Shown one piece after another: positions 1 through 6,773 of a stretch of DNA of 8,132 nucleotides (positions are counted from its first letter, which is position 1; every line of letters begins with the position of its first letter). The DNA lies in the NCBI GenBank assembly GCA_017853735.1, contig JAFMJA010000118.1:1-8132 (forward strand), in the 5' to 3' direction. Source of the stretch: Burkholderiaceae bacterium. Its GTDB lineage: Bacteria; Pseudomonadota; Gammaproteobacteria; Burkholderiales; Burkholderiaceae_C. The translations under genes were made by a program, and so were the position numbers. The notes beneath the pieces were generated by a model. The model made no database searches. It worked only from the letters and a program-made list of their open reading frames with translations, and was not told where the DNA came from.

Positions 1-588
1 AGTGACTGTGATCGGAGCGATCTCAGCCTCAAACAAACCTGCCGCCTGGGCAGCACAGGCTTTTTGCTGGCTGGCAGCGCCGTATTCATCCATGGCATCG
101 CGACCGATCTGGTAGCGTTTGGCCACCTGTTCGGCCGTCTGCAGCATGTTCCAGTAGATTTCAGGCTTGGACTTGACCAAGGCCGGATCGTGGATCATGT
201 GCTGGTTGGCTTCATTCTGAACACAAGAAATGCTTTCGACACCCCCAGCCACATAAATATCGCCCTCTCCAGCCATGATGCGTTGCGCCGCCAGGGCAAT
301 GGTCTGCAAGCCGGATGAACAGAAACGGTTGACTGTGACGCCCGATGTGCTGACCGGGCAGCCCGCGCGCAATGCAATCTGACGGGCGATGTTGGCCCCT
401 GTTGCACCCTCCGGGGTGGCACAGCCCATGATCACATCTTCCACTTCCGCTGCCTGCACCCCAGCGCGTTCGATGGCGTGCTGAACAGCATGGCCACCGA
501 GGGTGGCGCCATGGGTCATATTGAAGGCACCCTTCCAGCTTTTGGCAAGGGGAGTGCGAGCGGTCGAAACAATCACAGCTTTACTCAT
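1..588 (-). CDS. Thiolase (acetyl-CoA C-acyltransferase), partial, C-terminal half beyond the left edge
   Basis: I translated this by hand from the ATG at 588-586; 196 codons are open to the window edge, about half of a usual thiolase of roughly 390 residues. The N-terminus has the family opening (VIVSTARTP, residues 5-13). The nucleophile motif NRFCSSGLQT is present, with the acyl-accepting cysteine at residue 90, followed by a glycine-rich AGGVESIS (residues 114-121). The second catalytic region (the GHP His and C-terminal Cys motifs) lies outside the window and cannot be checked. Thiolases cleave 3-ketoacyl-CoA with free CoA to give acetyl-CoA and a shortened acyl-CoA, or condense two acetyl-CoA in reverse. 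The gene follows the hydratase/dehydrogenase by 68 bases, and the pairing favours the degradative role. An AAGGA site at 602-598, 9 bases before the ATG, supports this start. Chain-length specificity cannot be read from this half. Confidence 0.93.
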   Translation of the reverse strand, partial: MSKAVIVSTARTPLAKSWKGAFNMTHGATLGGHAVQHAIERAGVQAAEVEDVIMGCATPEGATGANIARQIALRAGCPVSTSGVTVNRFCSSGLQTIALAAQRIMAGEGDIYVAGGVESISCVQNEANQHMIHDPALVKSKPEIYWNMLQTAEQVAKRYQIGRDAMDEYGAASQQKACAAQAAGLFEAEIAPITVT

Positions 589-597
589 GGGGATCTT

Positions 598-602
598 TCC
601 TT
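598..602 (-). promoter_or_regulatory. Ribosome binding site of the thiolase gene
   Basis: The minus strand reads AAGGA, continuing as AAGGAAAG, nine bases before the ATG at 588. It fixes the start of the partial thiolase. Confidence 0.6.
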
Positions 603-614
603 ATTTGTCGATTG

Positions 615-630
615 TCTTCCCGAAGGAAAA
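615..630 (-). other. UUCG-tetraloop hairpin between the dehydrogenase and thiolase genes
   Basis: On the minus-strand transcript the bases read UUUUCC-UUCG-GGAAGA. This forms a 6-pair stem with one U-G wobble, closed by the stable C(UUCG)G tetraloop. It starts 26 bases after the stop codon of the hydratase/dehydrogenase and ends 26 bases before the thiolase ATG. No U-run follows, so it is not a standard terminator. A role in mRNA stability or processing is inference only. Confidence 0.45.
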
Positions 631-656
631 CCAGTTGCGCCATTTGGACCTGGCCT

Positions 657-2756
657 TTAATTAAAAGTTCGCCCTTCAGCAACCAGTTTGGCAAGAAGTG
701 GCGCTGGCTGCCAGAAATCAGCGTCATCCATGGGGTTGCGCGCAAATCGCTGCATGCTTTGCATGACGTTGAACAATCCCACCGTGTCAGCGTACTGCAT
801 AGGACCGCCACGCCACAAGGGGAAGCCATAACCGGTGAGGTAAACCATGTCAATGTCGCTGGCCTTGGCGGCTATGCCATCTTCCAGAATCCGGGCAGCC
901 TCATTGACCAAGGCATAGACCAAACGCTGAACAATTTCCTCTTCACTGATTTTGCGGGGGCTGATGCCTTGCTGCTTCCTGTATTGGTCGATCATGTCCA
1001 CGACCAGCTGAGAAGGCAAGGCATCACGTTTACCCGGCTTGTAGTCATACCAACCGGCGCCGGTCTTTTGACCAAAGCGGCCCAGTTCGCATAAAAGGTC
1101 GGCTGTTTTGCTGTAGCGCATAGTCGGCTTTTCAACATATCGGCGCTTGCGGATAGCCCATCCAATGTCGTTGCCAGCCAGATCACTCATGCGAAATGGG
1201 CCCATGGCAAAACCAAATTTCTCGATGGCCTTGTCAACCTGGGCAGGCGTACACCCTTCTTCCAGGAGAAACCCGGCCTGACGGCTGTACTGCTCAATCA
1301 TGCGGTTGCCGATGAATCCATCACACACCCCTGAAACCACCGCTGTTTTCTTGATGGTCTTGGCCATTGCCATGACAGTGGCCAGGACATCTTTGGCAGT
1401 TTTTTCTCCGCGCACCACTTCCAGCAACTTCATGACATTCGCTGGACTGAAAAAATGCAGTCCAACCACATCCTGCGCCCGGGTGGTGAAAGAGGCAATC
1501 TTGTTGAGGTCCAGGGTAGAGGTGTTACTGGCCAGAATGGCGCCGGGCTTCATCACCTCGTCCAGTTTTCTGAAAACTATTTCCTTCACCCCCATCTCTT
1601 CGAAAACAGCTTCAATGACCAGATCGGCATCTTTGATATCGGCATAGTTCAGCGTCGGCTTGAGAAGAGCCATGCGCTGCTCGTATTTGTCCTGTTTGAG
1701 CTTGCCCTTGGCAACCTGGGCTTCATAATTTTTACGAATGGTGGCCAGTCCACGGTCCAGAGCCTGTTGCTGAGTTTCCAGAATGGTCACCGGAATTCCG
1801 GCGTTGAGGAAATTCATACTGATGCCGCCACCCATGGTGCCTGCACCAATCACCGCCACTTGGGAGATTGCTCGGCGCGGCGTGTCTTCTGGCACATCGG
1901 CAATCTTGGAGGCAGCCCGCTCGGCCATGAACACATGGCGCAGGGCTCGGCATTCTGGGGTCAGCATCAGATTGAGAAATATCTCGCGCTCAAGAGCCAT
2001 TCCCTCCTCGAACTTCTTTTGGGTGGCAAATTCCACCGCATCAACACACTTGAGCGGCGCAGGATAATGCTTGCTCATGGCGCCTACCATGTTGCGTGCG
2101 AACTGGAAATAGGCATCGCCCTTCGGGTGCTGGCAGGGCAACAAACGCACCAGGGGAAGCGGACGCACCGATGCCTTCTCGCGTGCCAGGGTAATCGCCT
2201 CCTCCAATAATGACTGCTGGGACGTCGCCAAGCTGTCAAAGAGTTTCTGTTGAGCCACACCGGCCAAGACCTCGCTCGGCACGGCCTCACCGCTCACAAT
2301 CATGTTGAGTGCAGCCTCCACGCCCAGGACGCGGGGCAGGCGCTGGGTTCCACCGGCACCAGGAATCAAGCCAAGTTTCACCTCAGGCATGGCGACTTTG
2401 CAGCCCAGCGCTGCGATCCGGTAATGACATCCCAGCGCAAGCTCCAAGCCACCGCCCATGGCTACCGAATGAATCGCTGCTACCACCGGCTTGGCAGAAT
2501 GCTCGATCGCCTGGATCAGGCTGAGCAGGTTGGGCTCCTGAATCGCCTTGGGCGTGCCGAACTCTCTAATATCGGCGCCGCCCGAAAAGGCTTTTCCAGC
2601 ACCAGTGATGATGATGGCCACAATGCCTGGATCAGCATTGGCCTGTGCCAGGCTTTGTGCCACACCTTGGCGCACCGCCAGGCTCAGCCCATTGACGGGA
2701 GGATTGTTCAAGGTTATTACCGCAACATCATCATGCGTTGTGTAATGAGCGTTCAT
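657..2756 (-). CDS. Bifunctional enoyl-CoA hydratase / 3-hydroxyacyl-CoA dehydrogenase (multifunctional beta-oxidation enzyme, type MFE-1)
   Basis: This 699-residue protein catalyses the second and third steps of beta-oxidation: hydration of trans-2-enoyl-CoA, then NAD-dependent oxidation of the L-3-hydroxyacyl-CoA. The crotonase domain is about residues 5-200. It has the oxyanion-hole segment AFSGGADI (56-63), GGGLELALG with Glu105, and PEVKLGLIPGAGGTQRLP with Glu125; these glutamates match the two catalytic ones of hydratases. The dehydrogenase domain starts near 298 with the Rossmann motif VIGAGTMGGG (302-311). It has SNTSTL (410-415), catalytic His434 in GLHFFSPAN, Glu446, and CDGFIGNRM (478-486). 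C-terminal dimerisation repeats follow, with GYGFPLWRGGPM (642-653) typical of the peroxisomal MFE-1 type. Length is close to the usual 690-730. The reading frame is open 51 codons further upstream to a GTG inside livF, but those residues are unlike the family, and the domain begins directly after ATG 2756 (weak TGGAA site before it). All key residues are intact. Substrate range is unknown. Confidence 0.96.
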   Translation of the reverse strand: MNAHYTTHDDVAVITLNNPPVNGLSLAVRQGVAQSLAQANADPGIVAIIITGAGKAFSGGADIREFGTPKAIQEPNLLSLIQAIEHSAKPVVAAIHSVAMGGGLELALGCHYRIAALGCKVAMPEVKLGLIPGAGGTQRLPRVLGVEAALNMIVSGEAVPSEVLAGVAQQKLFDSLATSQQSLLEEAITLAREKASVRPLPLVRLLPCQHPKGDAYFQFARNMVGAMSKHYPAPLKCVDAVEFATQKKFEEGMALEREIFLNLMLTPECRALRHVFMAERAASKIADVPEDTPRRAISQVAVIGAGTMGGGISMNFLNAGIPVTILETQQQALDRGLATIRKNYEAQVAKGKLKQDKYEQRMALLKPTLNYADIKDADLVIEAVFEEMGVKEIVFRKLDEVMKPGAILASNTSTLDLNKIASFTTRAQDVVGLHFFSPANVMKLLEVVRGEKTAKDVLATVMAMAKTIKKTAVVSGVCDGFIGNRMIEQYSRQAGFLLEEGCTPAQVDKAIEKFGFAMGPFRMSDLAGNDIGWAIRKRRYVEKPTMRYSKTADLLCELGRFGQKTGAGWYDYKPGKRDALPSQLVVDMIDQYRKQQGISPRKISEEEIVQRLVYALVNEAARILEDGIAAKASDIDMVYLTGYGFPLWRGGPMQYADTVGLFNVMQSMQRFARNPMDDADFWQPAPLLAKLVAEGRTFN

Positions 2757-2893
2757 AGTTGTTCCAGATAATTTCAAGACACGGCCTGCGACATTTTTCC
2801 ATACTATTTCGACTGCTTGATCGATTGCTGCCGTCGAATGTTTTGTCAAATGCTTGGGGCATGGTCGATTTCTTGTGGCAGAAATTGAATCGC
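2757..2893 (-). promoter_or_regulatory. Intergenic region with possible internal promoter and operator-like inverted repeat
   Basis: This 137-base gap separates the tightly packed transporter genes from the beta-oxidation genes. The minus strand has an exact TTGACA at 2849-2844, but I see no good -10 box at 16-18 bases (the best at 17 is AATCGA, a poor match). Just downstream of it is a near-perfect 9-base inverted repeat: TTCGACTGC at 2808-2816 and GCCGTCGAA at 2830-2838, with one mismatch and a 13-base centre containing ATCGAT. This layout could be an activator-dependent or repressor-controlled promoter for the dehydrogenase and thiolase genes. No intrinsic terminator was found after livF, so readthrough from the transporter genes is also possible. 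Confidence 0.35.
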
Positions 2894-3598
2894 TCAGACT
2901 TCCAGCCACTCCCGTCGGATGTACTGATTGGCACGAAGCTCCTGTGCGCTGCCGGTAAAAACAATGCTGCCATGGCCCATGACCAGGCAGCGATCGGATA
3001 TTTCCATGGCAATAGTCAGCTTTTGTTCAATCAGCAGCACCGAGACGCCACGCTTCTTGATTGTCTCCAGATATCCAGCCACCTGCTCCACAATTTTGGG
3101 CGCCAATCCTTCGGTTGGCTCATCGATCATGATCAGGTCCGGGTCTCCCATCAAGGTACGGCACAAGGTCAGCATCTGTTGCTCGCCCCCTGAGAGGTAA
3201 CCGGCCTCTGTATGCTGACGCTCCAGCAAACGCGGGAACATTTGGTACATGTCATCGAAAGACCAGCGACTGTTGTCGCGTTTCTTTTTGACGCCCAGAA
3301 TCAGATTCTGATGCACCGTCAAGCCAGGAAAGATCTCCCGGTTCTCAGGAACATACCCAATGCCAAGATGGGCAATCTCAAAGGCCTTTTTACCCAGAAT
3401 ATTGTGTCCCTGCCACTCCAGAACCCCCTCGGCATCAACCAGGCCCATGATGGCCTTGGCCGTGGTGGAACGTCCAGAGCCATTACGCCCCAAAAGCGAA
3501 ACAATCTCGCCACCTTCGATCGCGAAGTTGACACCATGCAACACATGGCTTTTGCCATAGAAGGCATGGAGGTTTTCAGCTTTGAACAACAAGGACAT
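2894..3598 (-). CDS. livF: Branched-chain-amino-acid-type ABC importer, ATP-binding protein LivF
   Basis: One of two cytoplasmic ATPases that power the importer. The 234-residue length is normal for LivF. It has an A-loop Tyr14, the P-loop GRNGSGRST (37-45), GYVPENREIFPGLTV (81-95), the signature LSGGEQQML (135-143), Walker B LIMIDEP with Glu160, and the LivF-type D-loop PTEGLAP (161-167). Two points stand out. The invariant Walker A lysine is Arg43 (codon CGT at 3472-3470). The switch residue is Gln192 (IEQK) rather than His; from memory, E. coli LivF also has Gln here, so that is probably normal for LivF. The gene starts one base after the livG stop, has only a weak Shine-Dalgarno site, and is probably translated by coupling. 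The LivF assignment over LivG rests on the SGGEQQML and EGLAP motifs and gene order. Confidence 0.95.
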   Translation of the reverse strand: MSLLFKAENLHAFYGKSHVLHGVNFAIEGGEIVSLLGRNGSGRSTTAKAIMGLVDAEGVLEWQGHNILGKKAFEIAHLGIGYVPENREIFPGLTVHQNLILGVKKKRDNSRWSFDDMYQMFPRLLERQHTEAGYLSGGEQQMLTLCRTLMGDPDLIMIDEPTEGLAPKIVEQVAGYLETIKKRGVSVLLIEQKLTIAMEISDRCLVMGHGSIVFTGSAQELRANQYIRREWLEV

Positions 3599-3599
3599 C

Positions 3600-4373
3600 T
3601 CAGTGTGTTTCAGCGGTCACTTGCGACCCAAGGTAGGCTTCCTGGACCAGCGGATTTGCACGGATGGCCTCTGGCGTATCAAAAGCGATCACTTCCCCAT
3701 AAACCACCACTGCAATCCGATCGGCAAGGCCAAACACAACGCCCATATCGTGCTCCACGGTGAGCAGGGTTCGCCCCTGTGTGACCTCGCGAATCAGGTG
3801 AATGAATCGCGAAGTTTCACTTTTGCTCATCCCAGCAGTGGGTTCATCAAGCAGGATCACTTTCGCACCACCCGCGATGGTGATGCCAATTTCCAGGGCG
3901 CGTTGCTCGGCATAGGTCAGGTTCATGGCGAGCACATCGCGCCGCTTGTCCAGACGAATCATTTCCATCAGTGCATCGGTTCTGTCGTTGGCATCGTCCA
4001 GGTCAGCCAGGAAGCGCCAGAAACTGTACTTGTAGCCCAGACTCCAGAGCACCGCACAACGAAGATTTTCAAAAACGCTGAGTTTGGAAAAAATATTGGT
4101 GATTTGAAAGCTGCGCGCCAGTCCCAGACGATTGATTTCATAGGGCTTTTTGCCATCGATCCTTTGCCCATTCATCATGATCTCGCCATCGGACGGTCCG
4201 AAGCGGCCGCTGATCAGGTTGAAAAGGGTTGATTTACCGGCGCCATTGGGGCCAATCAAGGCCACGCGCTCGCCTGGATGGACGCTGAGGTTGACGCCGC
4301 GGATGATCTCGGTCCGACCGAAATTCTTATGGACATTTTTCAACTCAAGGGCATAGCCGGACGACAGGGTCAT
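3600..4373 (-). CDS. livG: Branched-chain-amino-acid-type ABC importer, ATP-binding protein LivG
   Basis: The second ATPase subunit, 257 residues, the usual LivG length. It has a standard Walker A GPNGAGKST (41-49), a Q-loop in ARSFQ (86-90), Walker B VILLDEP (172-178) with Glu177, the LivG-type PTAGMSKSET, and a normal switch His208 in VEHDM. LivG proteins carry the long insertion between the Q-loop and signature seen here (about 91-150). The ABC signature is LTYAEQ (152-157): LivG normally has a YG-type signature (E. coli LAYGQ as I recall it), so Ala155 replacing the second glycine is unusual. The start overlaps the livM stop as ATGA. A GGGAGG at 4383-4378, inside the last livM codons, supports this start. 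LivG and LivF are expected to dock on LivH and LivM. Confidence 0.95.
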   Translation of the reverse strand: MTLSSGYALELKNVHKNFGRTEIIRGVNLSVHPGERVALIGPNGAGKSTLFNLISGRFGPSDGEIMMNGQRIDGKKPYEINRLGLARSFQITNIFSKLSVFENLRCAVLWSLGYKYSFWRFLADLDDANDRTDALMEMIRLDKRRDVLAMNLTYAEQRALEIGITIAGGAKVILLDEPTAGMSKSETSRFIHLIREVTQGRTLLTVEHDMGVVFGLADRIAVVVYGEVIAFDTPEAIRANPLVQEAYLGSQVTAETH

Positions 4374-5662
4374 AGCGCCTCCCTTCGTTTGATTTCCTTT
4401 TCAATATCCTCTTGTACCTGGCTCCATTCCAGCAAGTAATGACGGCGACACAATTCAAAGAGAAAAAGTCCCGTCAGCATGACAAAAGCCGCGCCAAACC
4501 AATGATCGGCCTCGCCTGAATTAAATTGAATTCCGATGAATTTCACCTGCGGTCCCATGGCTGCATCGAGTTGCAGGTGATAGGTCATTTCAATCATCAC
4601 TGCGGCCCCCAGCAAGAGGGTGAGCGCAGCAGCGCCAAGTCCCAGGTAGCTCACCCAGAGTTTGCGCAGAAAACCAAACGCAGCCACCCGTAAATTCATC
4701 ATGATCAGGCTGGCTATTCCGCCTGGTGCGTACATCACCATGAAGAGAAAAACCAGACCGAGATAGAGCAGCCAGGCCTTGGTGATCTCAGACAGGAGCA
4801 CCGAAGCCAGAATCATCAGAATGCCGCCGATGATGGGACCAAAAAAGAAGGTTGCGCCACCGAGAAATGTGAACAAGAGGTAGGCGCCCGATCGATGGGC
4901 GCCAACCACCTCTGCGGTCACGATCTCAAACAACAGGCATCCCAATCCGCCAGCAATGCCTGCAAAAAAGCCGGAGATGACGAAAGCGAAATAGCGCACA
5001 CGCTGGGTGCTGTAGCCAATAAACTCAACCCGCTCAGGATTGTCACGCACCGCATTGAGAATTCTGCCCAGCGGCGTTCGCGTGAACGCAAACATCAGAG
5101 CCACGCAGACAAAGGTGTAGATGGCCACCAGGTAATACACCTGGACAGCAGGCCCAAAGGTGATACCCAACCACGATGGCCCAGCCACCCGGTTGCCGGA
5201 TACACCCGCTTCACCGCCAAAAAATTCAGAAAACATCAGGGACATGGCGAAGACCAATTCGGCCACTCCCAGAGTGATCATGGCAAAAGGTGTGCCTGAC
5301 TTACGAGTCGTCACATAGCCCAGCAGAACGGCAAAGCCCATGCCAGCGAGCCCACCCACCAGTGGCAGCAGGCTAACGGGTATGTTCAGCTTGCCATTGC
5401 TGAGCATATTGAGCGCATGGATCGCCATGTATGACCCCAGGCCTGAGTAGACAGCATGGCCAAAACTGAGCATTCCGCCCTGCCCCAGCAGGATGTTGTA
5501 GGACAGGCAGGCGATGATGGCAATGCCCATTTGTGACAGCATGGTGACCGACAGGCTGCTGGTAAACAAGCTGGGCGCAGTCAATAGCACCAGGGCAAAC
5601 AGGCTCCAGACAATCCATCGCCCCACATTCTTTGGCCGGAATTCATAGTGCGCAGCTTGCAT
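4370..5662 (-). CDS. livM: Branched-chain-amino-acid-type ABC importer, permease LivM with C-terminal two-helix extension
   Basis: A polytopic inner-membrane permease of 430 residues. The LivM core covers residues 1-320. It has a first helix near 16-34, the conserved LGQGGMLSFGHA (59-70), the ATPase-contacting loop TPLGRILNAVRDNPERVEF (196-214), GGATFFFGPIIGG (268-280), and the usual closing segment MYAPGGIASLI (310-320). About 110 further residues follow, with two more hydrophobic segments near 335-358 and 388-406 and a charged tail (416-430, QVQEDIEKEIKRREAL). Many LivM proteins end near residue 330. E. coli LivM is similarly long, but there the extra pair of helices is at the N-terminus. 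The start is well supported: GGAGGA at 5676-5671 lies 8 bases before the ATG, and the livH stop is only 4 bases away. Membrane segments are judged by eye. Confidence 0.95.
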   Translation of the reverse strand: MQAAHYEFRPKNVGRWIVWSLFALVLLTAPSLFTSSLSVTMLSQMGIAIIACLSYNILLGQGGMLSFGHAVYSGLGSYMAIHALNMLSNGKLNIPVSLLPLVGGLAGMGFAVLLGYVTTRKSGTPFAMITLGVAELVFAMSLMFSEFFGGEAGVSGNRVAGPSWLGITFGPAVQVYYLVAIYTFVCVALMFAFTRTPLGRILNAVRDNPERVEFIGYSTQRVRYFAFVISGFFAGIAGGLGCLLFEIVTAEVVGAHRSGAYLLFTFLGGATFFFGPIIGGILMILASVLLSEITKAWLLYLGLVFLFMVMYAPGGIASLIMMNLRVAAFGFLRKLWVSYLGLGAAALTLLLGAAVMIEMTYHLQLDAAMGPQVKFIGIQFNSGEADHWFGAAFVMLTGLFLFELCRRHYLLEWSQVQEDIEKEIKRREAL

Positions 5663-5666
5663 GGCG

Positions 5667-6701
5667 CTACTCCTCCCGGGTTCCCATCAGGCCTCTGGGG
5701 CGCAAGATCAGCACCAGCACCAAAAACAGGTAGGGCAGAATAGGAGCTACTTGCGAGAGGGTCAGCTTGACAATCGAATTGGACTTGAGGGAATCGCTCA
5801 ACTCGATACCCAATTGCTGCGCTAGCGTGATGAGCGAATAGTCAAAGGCCACCGCAAAAGTCTGCACGATGCCAATCAGCATGGATGCGAGAAAAGCTCC
5901 TCCCAGCGAGCCCAGCCCACCCACCACCACCACCACAAAAATAATCGAGCCCACCGTTGCAGCCATGGCTGGTTCGGTCACAAAGGTGGAGCCGCCAATC
6001 ACACCTGCCAGTCCGGCCAGGGCGGCTCCTGCGCCAAACACCAGCATGAAGACACGCGGCACATTGTGTCCCAGCGCCTCAACCATATCGGGATGCTCCA
6101 GTGCCGCTTGAATGACCAGTCCAATGCGGCTGCGGGTCAGCATGAGCCAGAGAACAAGCAGCATGAACAAGGCCACCAGCATCATGAAACCTCGGGTGGC
6201 GGGAAACGGCGAGCAGACGATCCGGATGGCACTGTCGGTACTGCGGCAAAGTTCTGCTGGCGCAGCACCTCCGATCAGGCTCAAGCCATTGAGGGAATGG
6301 GAAATCATGGTGAATGCCGGACCCTGCAGCAACGCAGGCGGGGAAAAATCCACGGCGGTTCTGCCCCAAATCAACTGGACCAGCTCCAACACAATATACG
6401 AGAGGCCAAAGGTGATCAGCAGTTCAGGGACATGGCCAAATTTGTGAACCTTGCGCAGCACCAGGCGCTCAAAGAATGCACCCAGAGCTCCGACCAGCAA
6501 GGGGGCCAGCAGCAGCGCAGGCCAGAAGCCCACCCATTTTGAAATGCTGTAGCCAAGATAGGCTCCCAGCATGTAAAAGCTGGCGTGGGCAAAATTGAGC
6601 ACCCCCATCATGCTGAAAATCAGGGTGAGTCCGGAACTCAGCAGGAACAACAACAGGCCGTAACTCAGGCCATTGAGCATGGAGATGACAAAAAATTCCA
6701 T
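5667..6701 (-). CDS. livH: Branched-chain-amino-acid-type ABC importer, permease LivH
   Basis: Inner-membrane permease that pairs with LivM to form the translocation path. Core motifs are the N-terminal LNGLSYGLLLFL (9-20), MGVLNFAHASFYMLGAY (32-48), the ATPase-contacting stretch TRSRIGLVIQAALEHPDMVEALG (189-211), VGGLGSLGGAFLASMLIG (260-277) and the ending LRPRGLMG (333-340). At 344 residues it is longer than the usual 290-310. The extra length lies in two loops, about 142-168 (with Cys152 and Cys163) and about 286-318. The gene begins 72 bases after the binding-protein stop, just past an intrinsic terminator, and has no clear Shine-Dalgarno site. ATG 6701 is preferred because MEFFVISMLNGLSYG is the familiar LivH opening; a Met at residue 8 is the alternative. 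The last codons (CGG GAG GAG) double as the livM ribosome binding site. Confidence 0.95.
   Translation of the reverse strand: MEFFVISMLNGLSYGLLLFLLSSGLTLIFSMMGVLNFAHASFYMLGAYLGYSISKWVGFWPALLLAPLLVGALGAFFERLVLRKVHKFGHVPELLITFGLSYIVLELVQLIWGRTAVDFSPPALLQGPAFTMISHSLNGLSLIGGAAPAELCRSTDSAIRIVCSPFPATRGFMMLVALFMLLVLWLMLTRSRIGLVIQAALEHPDMVEALGHNVPRVFMLVFGAGAALAGLAGVIGGSTFVTEPAMAATVGSIIFVVVVVGGLGSLGGAFLASMLIGIVQTFAVAFDYSLITLAQQLGIELSDSLKSNSIVKLTLSQVAPILPYLFLVLVLILRPRGLMGTREE
5671..5676 (-). promoter_or_regulatory. Strong ribosome binding site of livM inside the end of livH
   Basis: The minus strand reads GGAGGA, eight bases before the livM ATG. It is formed by the Glu-Glu codons and first stop base of livH, so livM translation is likely coupled to livH. 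Confidence 0.75.
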
Positions 6702-6719
6702 CAGATCATCACAGGCAAG

Positions 6720-6752
6720 AAAAAGCCCGATTACCGAGGGTGAATCGGGCTG
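6720..6752 (-). terminator. Intrinsic terminator / attenuator between the binding-protein gene and livH
   Basis: The minus strand carries a perfect 9-base inverted repeat, AGCCCGATT (6752-6744) and AATCGGGCT (6733-6725), with a 10-base loop. Five T residues (6724-6720) follow at once, then CTT. It lies 21 bases after the binding-protein stop and 18 bases before livH. The same site lacks a T-run on the plus strand, so it acts on this operon only. In ABC importer operons such sites commonly give partial termination, making more binding protein than permease. That effect here is inferred. Confidence 0.85.
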
Positions 6753-6762
6753 GCGCGCCAGG
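6751..6762. repeat. 12-base perfect palindrome beside the terminator
   Basis: CTGGCGCGCCAG reads the same on both strands and shares two bases with the terminator stem. As RNA it could form only a 4-pair stem with a CGCG loop. It may be an alternative pairing partner, a protein site, or chance. Confidence 0.4.
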
Positions 6763-6773
6763 AGTCAAGACAA

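Noticed and set aside
1455..2210. 251-codon plus-strand open frame opposite the hydratase/dehydrogenase gene
   Set aside because: Its translation is rich in His, Gln and Arg with no recognisable motif, and it lies wholly opposite a gene with intact catalytic motifs; it is an antisense shadow.
2868..2885. AT-rich inverted repeat ATTTCT/AGAAAT just after the livF stop, considered as a terminator
   Set aside because: Only six mostly A-T pairs and no T-run after it on the minus strand.
2757..2909. N-terminal extension of the hydratase/dehydrogenase to a GTG at 2909
   Set aside because: It would overlap livF and add 51 residues unlike the crotonase family; the domain starts at ATG 2756.
3582..4232. 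216-codon plus-strand open frame opposite livG
   Set aside because: It lies almost wholly within livG on the other strand, its translation shows no family features, and no Shine-Dalgarno or promoter is evident.
5922..5936. Five CAC triplets in a row, considered as a microsatellite
   Set aside because: They encode five valines (256-260) of a conserved hydrophobic LivH segment before GGLGSLGG; short and explained by the protein.
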